Shown here in pieces: positions 23,576 to 37,700 of a stretch of 64,000 nucleotides of DNA. Origin of the DNA: Eledone cirrhosa (taxonomy: Eukaryota > Mollusca > Cephalopoda > Octopoda > Eledonidae). Numbering within the stretch: position 1 is the stretch's first letter; every line of letters starts with the position of its first letter. The translations under genes and the position numbers were made by a program. The stretch is taken from positions 4,511,812 to 4,575,811 of the forward strand of contig OZ024760.1 of assembly GCA_964016885.1 (NCBI GenBank), in the 5' to 3' direction. The notes under the pieces are model-generated. The model was not told the origin of the DNA, did not search any database, and worked only from the letters and a program-made list of their open reading frames with translations.

Positions 23576-23854
23576 CCCAGTCTGTATGACATCATTTTAT
23601 GTCCATTTTTTTTTTCCATGCTGACATGAGTTGGACAGGTTATAACGGTCCTAATCAGTTATATTCAGGATAGATCATATCCTTATGTACTAATTTGTTT
23701 GTGTGTGTAGGTATGTATTCACAAATGTTAGGAATCAAAACATCAAATGTTTGGTTTTTTTTTTTTTTTTGTTTTTTGTTTTTTTTTTTGTTTTTTTTGT
23801 GCTTCTCAATAGGCTTAGTCCAGAACCATAATTCATATCTTTTACATTTGTAAA

Positions 23855-24050
23855 GTGGTCGTGTAGATTACACAACAAAAAGCACCCAGTCCACTGTAAA
23901 TGTGGTTGGTGTTAGGAAGAGCATCCAGCTGTAGAAAACCTGCCAGAAACATTTCTGTACGAGCGAGACAGTCTCCCTACCAAACTTGCCTCAAGTGGGA
24001 CAATCCCATCTAACCCATGCTAGCGTGGAAGATGGACATTAAACGATGAT
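23855..24050 (+). mobile_element. LINE 3' tail, 5'-truncated copy
   Basis: It shows 'AAGTGGTCGTGTAG', 'AAAAAGCACCCAGTCCACTG', 'GGTGTTAGGAAGAGCATCC' and 'CTAACCCATGCTAGCGTGGA', ending in GATGATGAT. It is a diverged copy of the tail at 44760-45047. Confidence 0.8.
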
Positions 24051-24493
24051 GATATATATATAGAGGGAGAGCTTGGTCATAGGAAGGGCATCTAGCCATA
24101 AAAAATTTGCCAAACAAAGTATTGGAAGGACTTTTCAGTTGTGTCAAAGACATAACTTCACTAGTGTTGACACTTTGTTAAAATGCATTTGGTAAATCAC
24201 AGGATTATAATTCAGGGACCCTGGTTTGTCAGAACGATTCATAAAGTACAGGAACATATATAAGTGTGATGTATGGCCCTGCTTGAATACTGACCAATCT
24301 ATGACAACCTCTTCAAAACTTTGTTTAACTTTTTTTTTCTGCTAGCATTGATATATTTGTATGGTGTCACAGTAAAATATACGCAGTACACTCTGAAGTG
24401 GTAGTTCTGGTGTCATTAAAATGTACTCTGTAAAGTAGGATGTGTATCTATATGGATGGATACAAGTTGTAAATATAGGAGCAAAGTTGTATG

Positions 24494-26253
24494 TTAGTTT
24501 ATTAAAGAACAACTACCCTGTCTCTCTCTTTGTATTTGGCTTCTTGAAATTTGGTTGAGTTCACCTGCTGGAGTTTCAGGGGGACTAATTGATGGTGGTG
24601 GTAATGGGCCAGACTGGATGTCTTGTTGTGAGACCTGAATTGAAAGAGTGGGGGAAAAAATAAATCTAGATAACTTCATACTATGTGTGAATGTATCTTG
24701 AAACACCAATCTACAAGGCTGAAAAGCTCATAAGCTAACTATGAAGAAATGGTGCTAGAGCTGTGAAATCTTGCATGCATTCATTTTAGATCTTATTAAC
24801 CCTTTAGCATTTGCTAAATATATACTATTGTATTTCTGCAGTAAAGGCTTTATCTCAAATATAGAATTTGAGATTTTGATGTTTATTTTGAGAATACCTT
24901 AACATCAATATGAGCAACCAGTTTCAACAGAAAGAGGTGAGATAATTCAGGCCAGATATAGGTGGTTTATATGCTAAAGGGTTAATAACTGCATTGTTTC
25001 TTTCTAGTGATTGTCAAAAATTAAACCTCATTTGGTCATTCGATGAGAGTATCTTGGACAAGGTCAGCTTATGACCTTTTTAGCCAACCTTCATATATTA
25101 TATCTCTATACAGCCCTTTAAGTGTCTCAGATGGTCTTGTCAACTTTTCCATGCTTGGAATAATTTGTGAAAATGCTTTATAGCCGGATGCCCTTCCTGA
25201 CAGTAACTCTTTCAGTTACTACTTACAACATGCAGGGATAAGGTTGCCTGTTCTAAAAACCTGGATACACACATCTATGTATCTGTACAGCCCTTTAGAT
25301 ATCTGCCCATCATGTGAATATTACAATCTTTTAAAAAAAAAGTTCTCACTTCTCTAATTCTTTCTCAAAGAGTTCAGGTGTGTTCCGACCGAGAAAGTGA
25401 CGAGCTATGTTAGGTTTAAAATGACCAAGATACACTGTCCAAGTAGGACCCACTACAACTTAATCAGGAGTTATGGGCTCTTTCCACATAGCTTACCTGA
25501 TAGAACTGCCTGTAGAGTGGTCTATCATAAAGGCTTTGGGATAAAATTTCTTGGTTCAAATTCTGAATCTCGTAGTAAAGCTCTGCATCTTCAAACTGTA
25601 AAGAAACAATAATATTAATGGTATAATATTGATTACTAACTTAGGCACACAATGAATTCATTGTTTAACCCTTAAGCATTTAAATCGGCCATATCTGGCC
25701 AGAATTCTCTCATCTCTTTCTGTTCAAACTGGCCGTAACCAGCCACTCGTACCGATGTTGAAGTATTGTTCTCAAAATAAATATCAAAATCTCATAGATT
25801 CGATACTATGTGAGATAAAGTGTTTACTCTGAAAATACAATAGTAAATATAGAGTAATGTAAATGCTGAAGGGTTAATCCAGGAACCAAGGTATTTAAAA
25901 TCATTAGCTCTCTTAATTTTACTTCCATCTCGTGGTTTGAGCAGATATATTTGAGATGTACTCGGTCTTGCTTTCAATGAAATGTTGGGCATTCTCCATG
26001 CCATCTACAAGTAATGTGGTAGATTTTAATTTGTTGCCAAGTTAACCCTTTCATGTATGTATGGTCCCATAATCCCTGATAGTTGTAGGGTCACTGTATT
26101 GACATACAGCATTTCTTGGGCATTTTAAGCTTGGCAGAGCCCATTCTTCTCTAGGCCTGAGTACAGCAGATATCTTCCAGAGAAAGATAGAAAGTGAGAG
26201 AAGGAATGAGGAATAGCTATAGAAGAAGAATCGACCCCAGTACTAGACTGGTA

Positions 26254-26290
<37 letters not shown>

Positions 26291-29200
26291 CGACCTCAAA
26301 AGGACAAAAGGCAATTTGTACTCAGAGAGCCAGAATGAATGCCATAAAGCATTCTATTCAACGTTCTAATGACTCTGCCAATTCGCCACCTATAACCCTT
26401 TCATGACCATATTTCAAATAAAAGATCTTGCCTATAATTTTGACCACAATAACCAATAATTGTACCTGCTTCCGTGTTTCAAATTCTGCTGCTGACAACT
26501 TTGCATTGATGGGAAGGGTCTTCACAGGGACACTGAATTTACCAATCTGGGGTTGTTGGTATTCATTGAAGAAGTAAATCTGGGTCCAGCCCCGAGTATA
26601 GAGACTGTTTCGTTCCGCTGGTTGATTGGTTGTCATGGCAACCTGAACTTCCACCACAACTGACAGTTTAGAGCTGTAAATTTTTCTAGAAAGAAAATAT
26701 ATTGATAGTTAGTCAGTTGTGATTTCATATAACAAAAGAATGAGCTCTTGATATATAAACAAAGTATTTTATATATTTTAACCATTTAGCATTTAAACTG
26801 GCCATATCCAGCTAGAATTCTCTCACCTCTTTCTGTTCAAATTAACTAACCCGCTACTCATACTGATGTTAAGGTATTGTTCTCAAAATAAATATCAAAA
26901 TTTCATAGATTCGATATTATGTGAGGTAAAGCCTTTACTGCGAAAATATAACAGTAAATATGGAGTAATATAAATGCAAAGGGTTAATACATATTGTCTG
27001 TATGGTCCTATAACTCCCAAGGGAGTTGTAGGGGTTTCATAATGACAATAGGGGAAAGAATATGAAGGAGGAGGGAGATGAAAACAGCAATGATAATGGT
27101 GTTGGTAGGAAGAAACAATACTGTATGTATGGAGAGGAAAAACAAACCATAAACCAACTACACAAAGATCTAAAGCTAACCAACCTCGGAACAAATTGCT
27201 TGTTCCCAAATGTCGCAAATCCTTGGTATTTGATGTTGTCGTTCTGCTGATCTTGCCATTTGTTGCGGTAATCACAGACCACTGTTGGGGACATTGTGAG
27301 GTCTTCCTGTACAATTGCTGAACTGGTACCATTAAACCAGTGTAAGAGCAGTCTGCAGACAGTAACCTCTTCTGGTAGGCCATCAATGTAATTGTATTGA
27401 ATATACAGACTGTCTCTGCAAAATAGTGAGCAAGAAAGAGGATTGTTATTCAAATACTGAATGAAAGATTTAGAGATACAGTAAATTTATTCAATCCATT
27501 AACCCTTTAGCATTTAAACCAGCCATATACGGCCAGAATTATCTCACCTCTTTCAGTTCAAACTGGCTGGTCACACGACCAGCTAGAAATAGCAACCAAT
27601 GCTCCCTTAAATCACCTCCTACTGTCTTAACTATGGAGAAGATACATTAAATAATTTGAGGTTTATATGAAGACTTATATTTACATCTCGCTATGATTGC
27701 TTTAAGCTGTTATGTCACAGCTTTAGCATTTAAACTGGCCAGAATTCTCTCACCCCTTTCTGTTCCAACCAGCTGTAACCGGCCGTTCATATCAAAATTT
27801 CATAGATTTGATATGTGAGGTAAAGCCATTACTGCAAAAATACAATAGTATATATAATGTAATGTAAATGCTAAAGGGTTAATGTACTGTGACTATCCAG
27901 TCAGCATTACACTGTGTTAATTTATCCAGTTGACATTGACACAATGTGTTAATCTATCTATTCGGTATTTACACACTGCTTCAATCTACCTAGTCCGCTT
28001 ACTACACATTGTGTTGATCTATACAGAGAGCTTTCTAGTGCTGTTTATGACAGTGGGGTGGCTAGCCTAGCTGAGTGGAAGAACCCCTTGATCGTCATCA
28101 AGCAATCACACGTTGCCTTTAGAGTATCTCAAACTGCTCAACCTCAAAGAAATGACACAAAGGAAGGAAAGCTGTGCAGGAAAGGACCTGTTCAAGCTAT
28201 GGAAGAGTGAATGTAAAATGATGAATGATAAGGATGCATAAAGAAGCCATATTTGAATGAATAATACCTGCTTGACTGACCACTGGAGATGGACCGCTTT
28301 TCTTTGCTTGGCTTCACAACCTGTTTGTTGTAAAAAGACAAAACTCTATGATCATATTAGCGTTGGTGGTTGTGGTGATATTATGTGTAAAATAAAGGTA
28401 CACACCACTACTACCATAAATTCGGTATCCAGCAAGAATTCTCTCACTTCTTTTTGTTCAAACTGACTGTAATCAGTCACTCATACTTATGTTAAGGTAT
28501 TGTTCTCAAAACAAATAATATCAAAATCTCATAGATTCGATATTATGTGAGGTAAAGCCTTTACCGTGAAAATACAATAGTAAATATAGATTTAATTGAT
28601 CCCCAGTGCGTTACTGATACTTTATTTTATCAACCCCCGTAAGGATGAAGGGCAAAGCTAAACTCAGAACATAAAGGGCCGTAATTATATGCCACAAAGC
28701 ATGTCTGATGCTCAACCGATACTACCAATCCATGGCCCTTATAATAATCATCATCATCATCATCACCGTTTTACGTCCGGTCTTCCGCGCTAGCATGGGT
28801 TAGATGGGTTGTCCTGTTGTGGGCAGTGTCCGGTCGGCTGACCATGTCTTGCTCATACGGGAACTGATTCTGGCTTGGTTTCTACAGCTGGATGCCCTTC
28901 CTAACACCAACCTCATTTACAGTGAGTGCTGGGTGCTTTTTGCCATGTCACCTACACGACCACTTTACAGTGTAGGCTGGGTGCTTTTTTTTTTGCCATG
29001 GCACCTCCACGACCACTTTACAGTGGGAGGGTGTGGGGTATTACTATTGGCACAAGGCCAACAATTTGGAGTGAGAGGGGGGGGGAGTTGATTAAATTGA
29101 CCCCAGTGTATTACTGCTGCTTTATTTTATCGACCCTGTAAGGATGAAAGACAAAGCTAACTTAGGCATGATTTTTAACTCAGAACGTAAAGGGACGTAA

Positions 29201-31939
29201 CTCTGCCACGAAGCAGGGTGTCTGATGCTCTACTGATACTGCCAATCCACCGTGTTATGATAATGTTACTTACTGGCTGATCCGATTGGTTCCTGGACAC
29301 AATCTTATCCAAGTCACGTTGATGTTTTTCTAGTTCTTTCTGTTGTTGAATGATTTCAGTTTTTTGCTGAAGAAGCAATAGGTTCTTTCGATGATCTTTC
29401 TCCATTGCTTCGATATCATCTTTGTGAATTGTTGTTGGGGTTGTTAGGAAATAAATTAATAATAATCGGCAAATAATATATATTATTATTATATATGTTG
29501 TTGTACTAATGTATAATGTATTGTTCTCAAAACAAATATCAAAATTTCATAGATTCCATATTATATGAGATAATTATGTGAGGTAAAGCCTTTACTGTGA
29601 AAATACAATAGTAAATATAGAGTAATGTAAATGCTAAAGGTTTAATAAGGGTGGAAAGAGCAGTGTTCATGTCCCTTTTCAGAGTCTTTAACACAAGTTC
29701 TAAGGAGGAATTTAACCTCCAGCTGAAGACCTGCTCCAGATTCTTGCAACATTGTGTATTCCACCAGGAAGCACCCAAGGGCCAGCGTGTGTTAAACTGG
29801 GTGACAGATTAAATCTATCATCCAAGTACATCACAGTGGAATATTGTAAACCCAGAATACAAGGAATCAAAGCAAATTCTGCTGAGGTCAACTTTACCTT
29901 TCATCCTTTTAGGACTGATAAAATAAAATTCCAGTCCAGGATAGTGGTTTGGAAGAATGGATGGAGTGTTTGACAAGATGTTTTACAGTTGGTCTCGTTT
30001 GGAGATCCAGCCGAATCAATTAGAGACAGTTGCTTCTGACAGGACCCGCTAGGAGTGTTTGAGGACTCTGCCCCAACAACTCTCTCAGGAATAAGTGGGT
30101 GAAGAAGAGAAGAACCACTACTCGACAGAAACTAGATATTAAGGGCAATTGAGAGGAGATTTATTTATTATCCACTTCATAAAATAAAGCCACATCTAGA
30201 CAATGGCTAAAGACTAAGCAGGTGTTTGATTCTTTTAAACCAGAGGTTCTCAAAGTGAACTACTTCCCTCTGGGGGATGTTGAGAAGGTCCAAGGGATGC
30301 TAAGACTTAAGGGGGCGGTAGAGATGATATAATAGTATATTAAATATCAAATGATACATATGTATAAATGTAGTAAAATAATAAATATATAATATATATT
30401 TATACATACTATTTATTATATATAAATTAACGATTTTATTTATTATATGTTATTTGAAATTTGTGTGTAGACAGGTCTCTCTGGAAATAGGGTTGGGGGC
30501 GCTGAGGGTAATACGTGGCTGTAGCATGAAAAGAAATATAAAAATTGAAACAAAGATAAATCCTCCAAGAAATTTCATTTAACCCTTTAGCATGTAAACC
30601 GGCCATATCCAGCCAGAATTCTCTCACCCCTTTCTGTTTAAACTGGCTGTAACTGGCTGCTCATACTGATGTTAAGATATTGTTCTCAAAATAAATACCA
30701 TCAAAATCTCATAAATTATCATATATATTATGTGAGGTAAAGCCTTTACCACAAAAGTACAATAGTATATATATAGAGAGTAATCTATATATATATAAAA
30801 TTTTAGTTCTTGTCTGTTTGTTTGTTCACGAACTCCTCCTATGGTTTTGGAGATACACCCCTATAACCATATATATTCTGAAACTACATTGCCCAGGGTA
30901 CTTGGATAAGTATATTTCATTTTAATCAAAGGGTTCCCCGGGACCACAAAGCCCCGCTGAAAATGTTTTCTCTTCGATGTATATGAAATTTAAACCATAG
31001 GTAAATGACAAGACATGATGCCTATTCACAAAATTTCAGCAAATTTCAATAATATTAAGACACACGACCGTGACTTCTGGCGTCACGCAGTAATACAGGG
31101 TACCCGACCTCCCATGGGTACATGCTGAAGCATATAAACAATATGCCCCCCCCCCCCCCCCCCCCCCACCGCAAGGTGGCTGTGGAGGTGCCACGGCAAA
31201 AAAGCACCCAGCCCACACTGTAAAGTGGACGTGTAGGCGCCACGAAAAAGCACCCAGCACTCACTGTAAATGAGGTTGGTGTTAGGAAGGGCATCCAGCT
31301 GTAGAAATCAAGCCAGATCAGTTCCTGTATGAGCAAGGCATGGTCAGCCGACCAGACACTGCCCACAACAGGACAACCCGTCTAACCCATGCTAGCGTGG
31401 AAGAACGGACGTAAAACGGTGATGATGATGATGATGATGATGACACCCTAATGGGGGTTAAACCCCCTATAGTGAAAATTTTGGAAGCCGTAACTTGAAT
31501 ATTGGAACCTCTATTATCACGGGGTTTTTCTATTAATTAAACGTAAATCAACAAAAAAAGCACCCCTCTTTTATAGTAAAATTTGGCTAATTTAGACATT
31601 TTATCTATGGCAAAACATCACTAGAATTATAACAACAAAAATTATTAGTTAATGCCTCTACTTTTTTAACATTTTCCCTTTATTTTTTCTCCATAAATTA
31701 TATCACGGATTTAAAATCAATCATCATTTTCTTACAAAAGAAATGTGTGGAACGCAGCAAGGCGCGGGTAATTCGGTTAGTGTAAATATAAAATCTGGAA
31801 TTCTTACCATCAGTCTGTGTATGCTTTACAAAATCACTGATTTGAAGCTGCAGCTTGTTTAATTCTGAAAGAAGCTGTTCATGTTTTACTTCCATGTCAC
31901 CAAGTTGTTGGTTCAATGTTGACGGTACACTGTCTAGAG

Positions 31940-31970
<31 letters not shown>

Positions 31971-33932
31971 ATATATAGTGTAGATATGTATATATATATA
32001 TATAGTGTAGATATGTATATATATAATGTATATATATGTATGTTTATATATAGTGTATATATATATAATGTTTATGTATGTTTATATGTATATATATATA
32101 GTGTATATATGTATATATATATATAATGTATATGTATATATAATGTATATGTATATATATGTATGTTTATATATAGTGTATATATATATATATATAATAT
32201 ATATGTATGTGTATATATATATGTATGTGTATATATATAATGTATATGTATGTGTATATATATATAATCTATATGTATGTTTATATATATATGTGCCTTT
32301 GTAGTATGAAATAATGAATACTCAATTTATGAACATAGAGGTAATTTGTATATTAATATAAATACTCGGGCATTCATATAGTGACATCAGGGCACCAAGA
32401 AGCTAACTATGAATCCAATACTCCTGCAGAACCTTCCCAGCAGGTCCCATGGAATGCGGTCATATGCCTTTTTGAGGTCTTCCAAAGCAAGAATACACCT
32501 CTTAGCAGTACTCACATGATTTCTCAAAGACCTGCTGCAATGTGAATATTTGGTCAGCTGTGCTGCATCTGGGGTGAAAACCAGACTGTTCATCAGAAAG
32601 CAGAATTCTCTCACTTCTTACTGTTGAAACTGGCCATAACCGGCTGCTCATACTGATGTTAAGGTATTTTCAATATAAATAATATCAAAATCTCAGATAT
32701 ATATTATGTGATATAATTATGTAAGATAAAGCCTTTATCATGAAAATACAGAGAGTAATGTGAATGCTAAAGGGTTTGTGGAATGCTCAGCCACTTATAT
32801 GTAAATTTCATGAGCACTTGTTCTATTCTAGTGAAGGTGAATGGCTGAGTGGTTAGATCGTGAGTTGCGAGTTCGATTCTTGGATGTGTTATGTCCTTGA
32901 GCAAGACACTTCATTTCACGTTGCTCTTTCTGCCAGGAGTTGCAACCGGTAGATAGTATCGCTAATGCAAACATTGTTTCTTTGGTTTGATTTGATTTGT
33001 TTTGACGAGTTTCATCCCACTCGGTAAGCAAATGTGGTCTGGAAACTTGTCGATTGATTTGATCGATGTCTAACTGATCAAATAACTGGAACACTGATTA
33101 TCAGGGCTGACAGGAGTCCATTCCATTCCATTGTAACAGTTACAATGTCAGGGAAAAACTCTGAGATATACTACCCCCTCCCTTTCTTTGATACTATGAA
33201 AACGTTCCTTAACCCTTTAGTGTTCAAACCGCCCAAAACCGGCCAGAATTCTCTACCTCTTTCTGCTGAAACTGGTCGCTCAAACTGGTGTTAAGGTATT
33301 GTTTTCAAAATAAATACTTTCAAAATCTCAGATTCGATATTATGTGAGTTAAAGCCTTTACCATTAAAATATAATAGTATATATAAATAATTGTTTCTAC
33401 TTTTGGCACAAGGCCAGCAATTATCAGTACATTACTGGTACTTTATTTTATCGACCTCGTAAGGATGAAAGGCAAAGTTAACCTTGGCGGGATTTGAACT
33501 CATATTGTAAAGGGACGTGAATGCTAAAGGGTTAAAGAAAATTTACCTCTCTTCAATGGTGGCTGTCTTGTTGTGTCTTGAAGAATTCTTTCCTGTTCAT
33601 ATTGTCTCATAGCTGTTAAATATATACATATATATGTATGTGTATATATATATATATATATATATGTACGGTAAACATTGATGCAATTCAGTTCAAGCAC
33701 TCAACTTCCACATAGGAATGACGAAGTATATTTAGAATAAGAAAATGCAAAGTAGTTTCAGATGTTAAAGTCCTTTATTGATAAGGCTGTGATAGATATT
33801 TCGATGATGACAGTGGCCACGCGATCACACGAACCCAGTGAAATGACAAGGGATCGGGCAAAGGTGATGTTCTTGAAGCCTTCACTCAAAGGACTTTAAC
33901 ATCTGAAACTATACATTTTCTTATTCTTATTC

Positions 33933-33973
<41 letters not shown>

Positions 33974-34723
33974 GGGATTTTACTGAATACTATACCAACT
34001 CTGTACCTAATTGAGTACGACCCTGATCTGTGATCTGCATATTGCAACCACTTCTTATATAATAGGTATATAAATATAGGCATGGAGGTGCAGTTAAGGA
34101 TAAGAGCAGGCATGGCTGTGTTGTTAAGAAGTTTGCTTTGCAACCACATGGATGCAAGTTCACTACCACTGTATGGCTCCTTGGGCAAGTGCCCTCTAAT
34201 ATAGCCAGAAGTTGACCAATGCCTTGTAAGTAAAATTTAATAGACTAGGATTTTTTTCAACACGCTGACGTGTGTGTGTGTCTATATGTATGGGTATTGA
34301 AATATAAACACCCAAACACAGACACACTTACAAAAGTGCATTCACACAAACGTTCACGCAAACACACATACATACATAAAAAAAAACATATATATGAACC
34401 CAAAGAGGGACACTGAATATCCTATGCTAGCCCCTCTCTCACCTAAAACAAAACCCTCTTCCTTGAATTTTGAGAAGAGGTACATCGATGAATGTTGTCA
34501 TTGGACCTTTATTAAGTGGCCTTTGTTCTCTGGTGTGATTACAGAAGATTGATCTTAAAAGAGATATGAAACCAATAACTGAATAAAAGAAGATATTTGT
34601 AAAGGGAGAGAACTACTTTACCTTGCAGTCTTGCTTCCATTTCTAACTTCTGCATCTGAGACAAAACATCAGCTCTTTGACCTCCATTCCTCACATATTC
34701 ATCTTTTAGGTTTCTGCCAATAT

Positions 34724-34768
<45 letters not shown>

Positions 34769-37700
34769 CATATATATATCATCATCATCGTTTTACGTCC
34801 GTTGCTCCACGCTAGCATGGGTTAGACGGGTTGTCCTGTTGTGGGCAGTGTCCAGTCAGCTGACCTTGTCTTGCTCATATAGGAACTGATTCTGGCTTGA
34901 TTTCTACAGCTGGATGCCCTTCCTAACACCAACCTCATTTACAGTGAGTACTGGGTGCTTTTTTGCCGTGGCACCTCCACGACCACTTTGCAGTGGGAGG
35001 GGATGGGGGCATGTTGTTTATATGCTTTAGCTTCGGCTTGTCCCTGGGGGGGGGGTCTTCTGTGTTACTGCGTGACGCCAGAGGTCACGGTCGTGTGTCA
35101 TTGCTCTTGAGAGGTGCAATTGGGTATGGGTAAGGTCGGCCTTTATCACCTCATCCCAGGTCTTCTTGGGTCTCCCCACTCCACAGCTTCCATCGACTTC
35201 TAGTGCTCTCAACTTTTTATGCAGCTGTCATCCTTCATATGCATCACATGTCCATACCAACGTCACCTCCTCTCCTGCACACAACATTTGATTCCTCTGA
35301 TGCTCAGTCTCTCTCTCAATTCGTTTATACTTTGCTGTTCACGTATATTACTATTACACATTCATTGGAGCATGGAGAGATGCTGCGCTGAATAGGACCC
35401 GTCCAACCCTTGCAAGCAGGGAAAAGCGGATGTAAAATGATGATGATATATATATATATATATGTATGTAAAAGGTAAACAGAAATAACAACACAACACA
35501 CACATCTATATACACATATGTGTATAGACTGCCTGTTCCCCTGCACAGACACAGTCCACCATCTATTTCCTCCAAAAATTCTTTATATCAGATAACTCTG
35601 ATAACCTTAGCTGCTCTATCATCAGTTATTTCAAACATTTACTTCTAAATACCTTGATGTGATTTGTCAACACTTTGTCCTTCCACATTCATACTCTAAT
35701 TACTGTATTTCGTGTCCTTGAAGGTGCTTCGCCCACGAGGACGCACCCCAATGTTGTCAACGAAAAATTTGGGAACTTTAAAATAAGTCTTTTTTTTTTT
35801 TTTTATTAATATTTGCTGGTAAACCCTTTTAACATACTGCAATTTTACGTCTTTTGTCACTTAACTCTTTAGCATTTAAACTGGCCAGAATTCTCTCACC
35901 TCTTTCTGTTCAAACTGGTTGTAACCAGCTGCTTATACTGATGTTAAGGTATTGTTCTCAAAATAAATAACATCAAAATTTCATAGATTTGAAATTATGT
36001 GAGTTAATTTATGTAAGATAAAGATAAAGCCTTTATCACAAAAATACAATAGTATATATAGACTAATGTAAATATATAGCTAAAGGGTTAATAATGTTCT
36101 CTTAAAATCAGGTTAATTGAAGAGAATGAAAATACACAGCATGTATAAACATCTCTCGTCAGTTGCCTCGTCTACCATACTCTGCCCATATGGGGATGAA
36201 TTTTTGTGTTTGCGTATGTTTTAAAAATTTTTTATGATGCTTTTATTTATTTAATATTGTAACTAAGTATAATTTATCCACTTCATTGAGAGGCCATATA
36301 CAGGAGTTCAGATTACTGTCTAACATAGATAATTTTCCTCTGGGGTTAGGATATGCCTATGAGAAATACAACCTTCGGCCTCCAAGGTGCATGGTAGATT
36401 TTTGAGATTTATCTTTGTCGCTGAGAACAACGGTACCTCCACCTCCTCTTTTGAGAATAAAAGTGCATCTTATAAGATGTCAATTACAATATATATACAT
36501 ATTTATATATACTTAGACTGGTGATTATAACTGCAGCTGCAACACTCACTTAATGTGTTGGTACAGAGTCTCATCTGCTTTCAGCATCTTCCTTTCATCT
36601 CTAAAGGGGGAAAAATACATTTTCAGTGTTGGTAAAATAACACAACATTCAAGTAACTAGAATACATTTAAACCAGTCGTATCCAGCCAGAATTCTCTCA
36701 CCTCTTTCTGTTCAAACCAGCCGTAACTGGCCACTCATACTGATGTTACGGTTTTGTTCTTAAAATAAATAACATCAAAATTTCATAATTTCAATATTAT
36801 GTGAGATAAAGCCTTTACCACAGAAATCTAAAAAAAAGTCTAAAGTCTGTCTTAAGCCAGAAGGCTCATTTGGCTGGTGCTTATCCCGGTTTCATGGCGT
36901 GAAGCAACTGAGAGCACAAGACACCCCCTGGACAGGAGGCCAGTCCGTCGCAGGGTTAAACCCCCAGCTGTTGCTGGTACTCATTTTTAGCTTAGTATAA
37001 TGGAGCAACATGAAATGAAATGTTTTGCTCAAGAACACAACATGCAGCTCATGACATTATGATCATAATTTCAACACCTTTACCTCTAGGCCATATGACT
37101 CCACAAAAGTACAATAGTAAATATAGAGTAATATAAATGCTAAAGGGTTAAACCGGCCATATCCAGCCAGAATTCTGTCACCTCTTTCTTTTCAAACCGG
37201 CCATAACTGGCCGCTCATACTGATGTTGAAGTTTCTAATCGACTTTCCCCTCCCCCAAAATTGTTGAATTTGTGTCTAAATTAGAAACCATTGTTATTAG
37301 GGTGGTGTATAGGCAGTATTGATAGAGCATCAGACAACATACTTTGCAGCATAGAGTTACAGACCTTTATGTTGTCAGTTCAAATTCCAACAAGGTTAGC
37401 TTTGCCTTTCATCCTTACAGGATTGATAAAATAAAGTACCAGTAACGCACTGGGGTTGATTTAACCAATTTTTCCCTTCACCAAAATTGTTGGCCTTGTG
37501 CCTAAAGTAGAAACGATTATTATTATTATTATTATCCTGTATGGAAGCTCTAGCTGGATCATTCCTCTACCTCCATTTTGTCTAGGATGATAGAGATAAT
37601 CCACATTATTATCATTGAGCTACTACCTCTGTTGATGACAAAAGGTCTCTCTCTACAAAGAAGAGGCCAGCTGTGTGATGTTGTATGGCAGTGAGACATG

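Larger units (their letters stand above)
22042..24493. other. Convergent NASP / CCDC17-like 3' interval
   Basis: It contains the probable NASP 3' UTR (AT- and T-rich, with T runs of about 35 at 22303-22337 and 22 at 22361-22382 and an A run near 22447). Beyond are a dispersed repeat (22500-22720), one MITE, a SINE fragment and a LINE tail. I see no further gene. Short open frames here are low in complexity. Confidence 0.65.

Noticed and set aside
32026..32304. Tyr/Ile-rich 92-codon open frame
   Set aside because: It is a (TATATG)n microsatellite.
32836..32985. tRNA gene, because of clear A and B boxes
   Set aside because: The box spacing is too short and no acceptor or T stem can be paired; the sequence continues as a SINE body.
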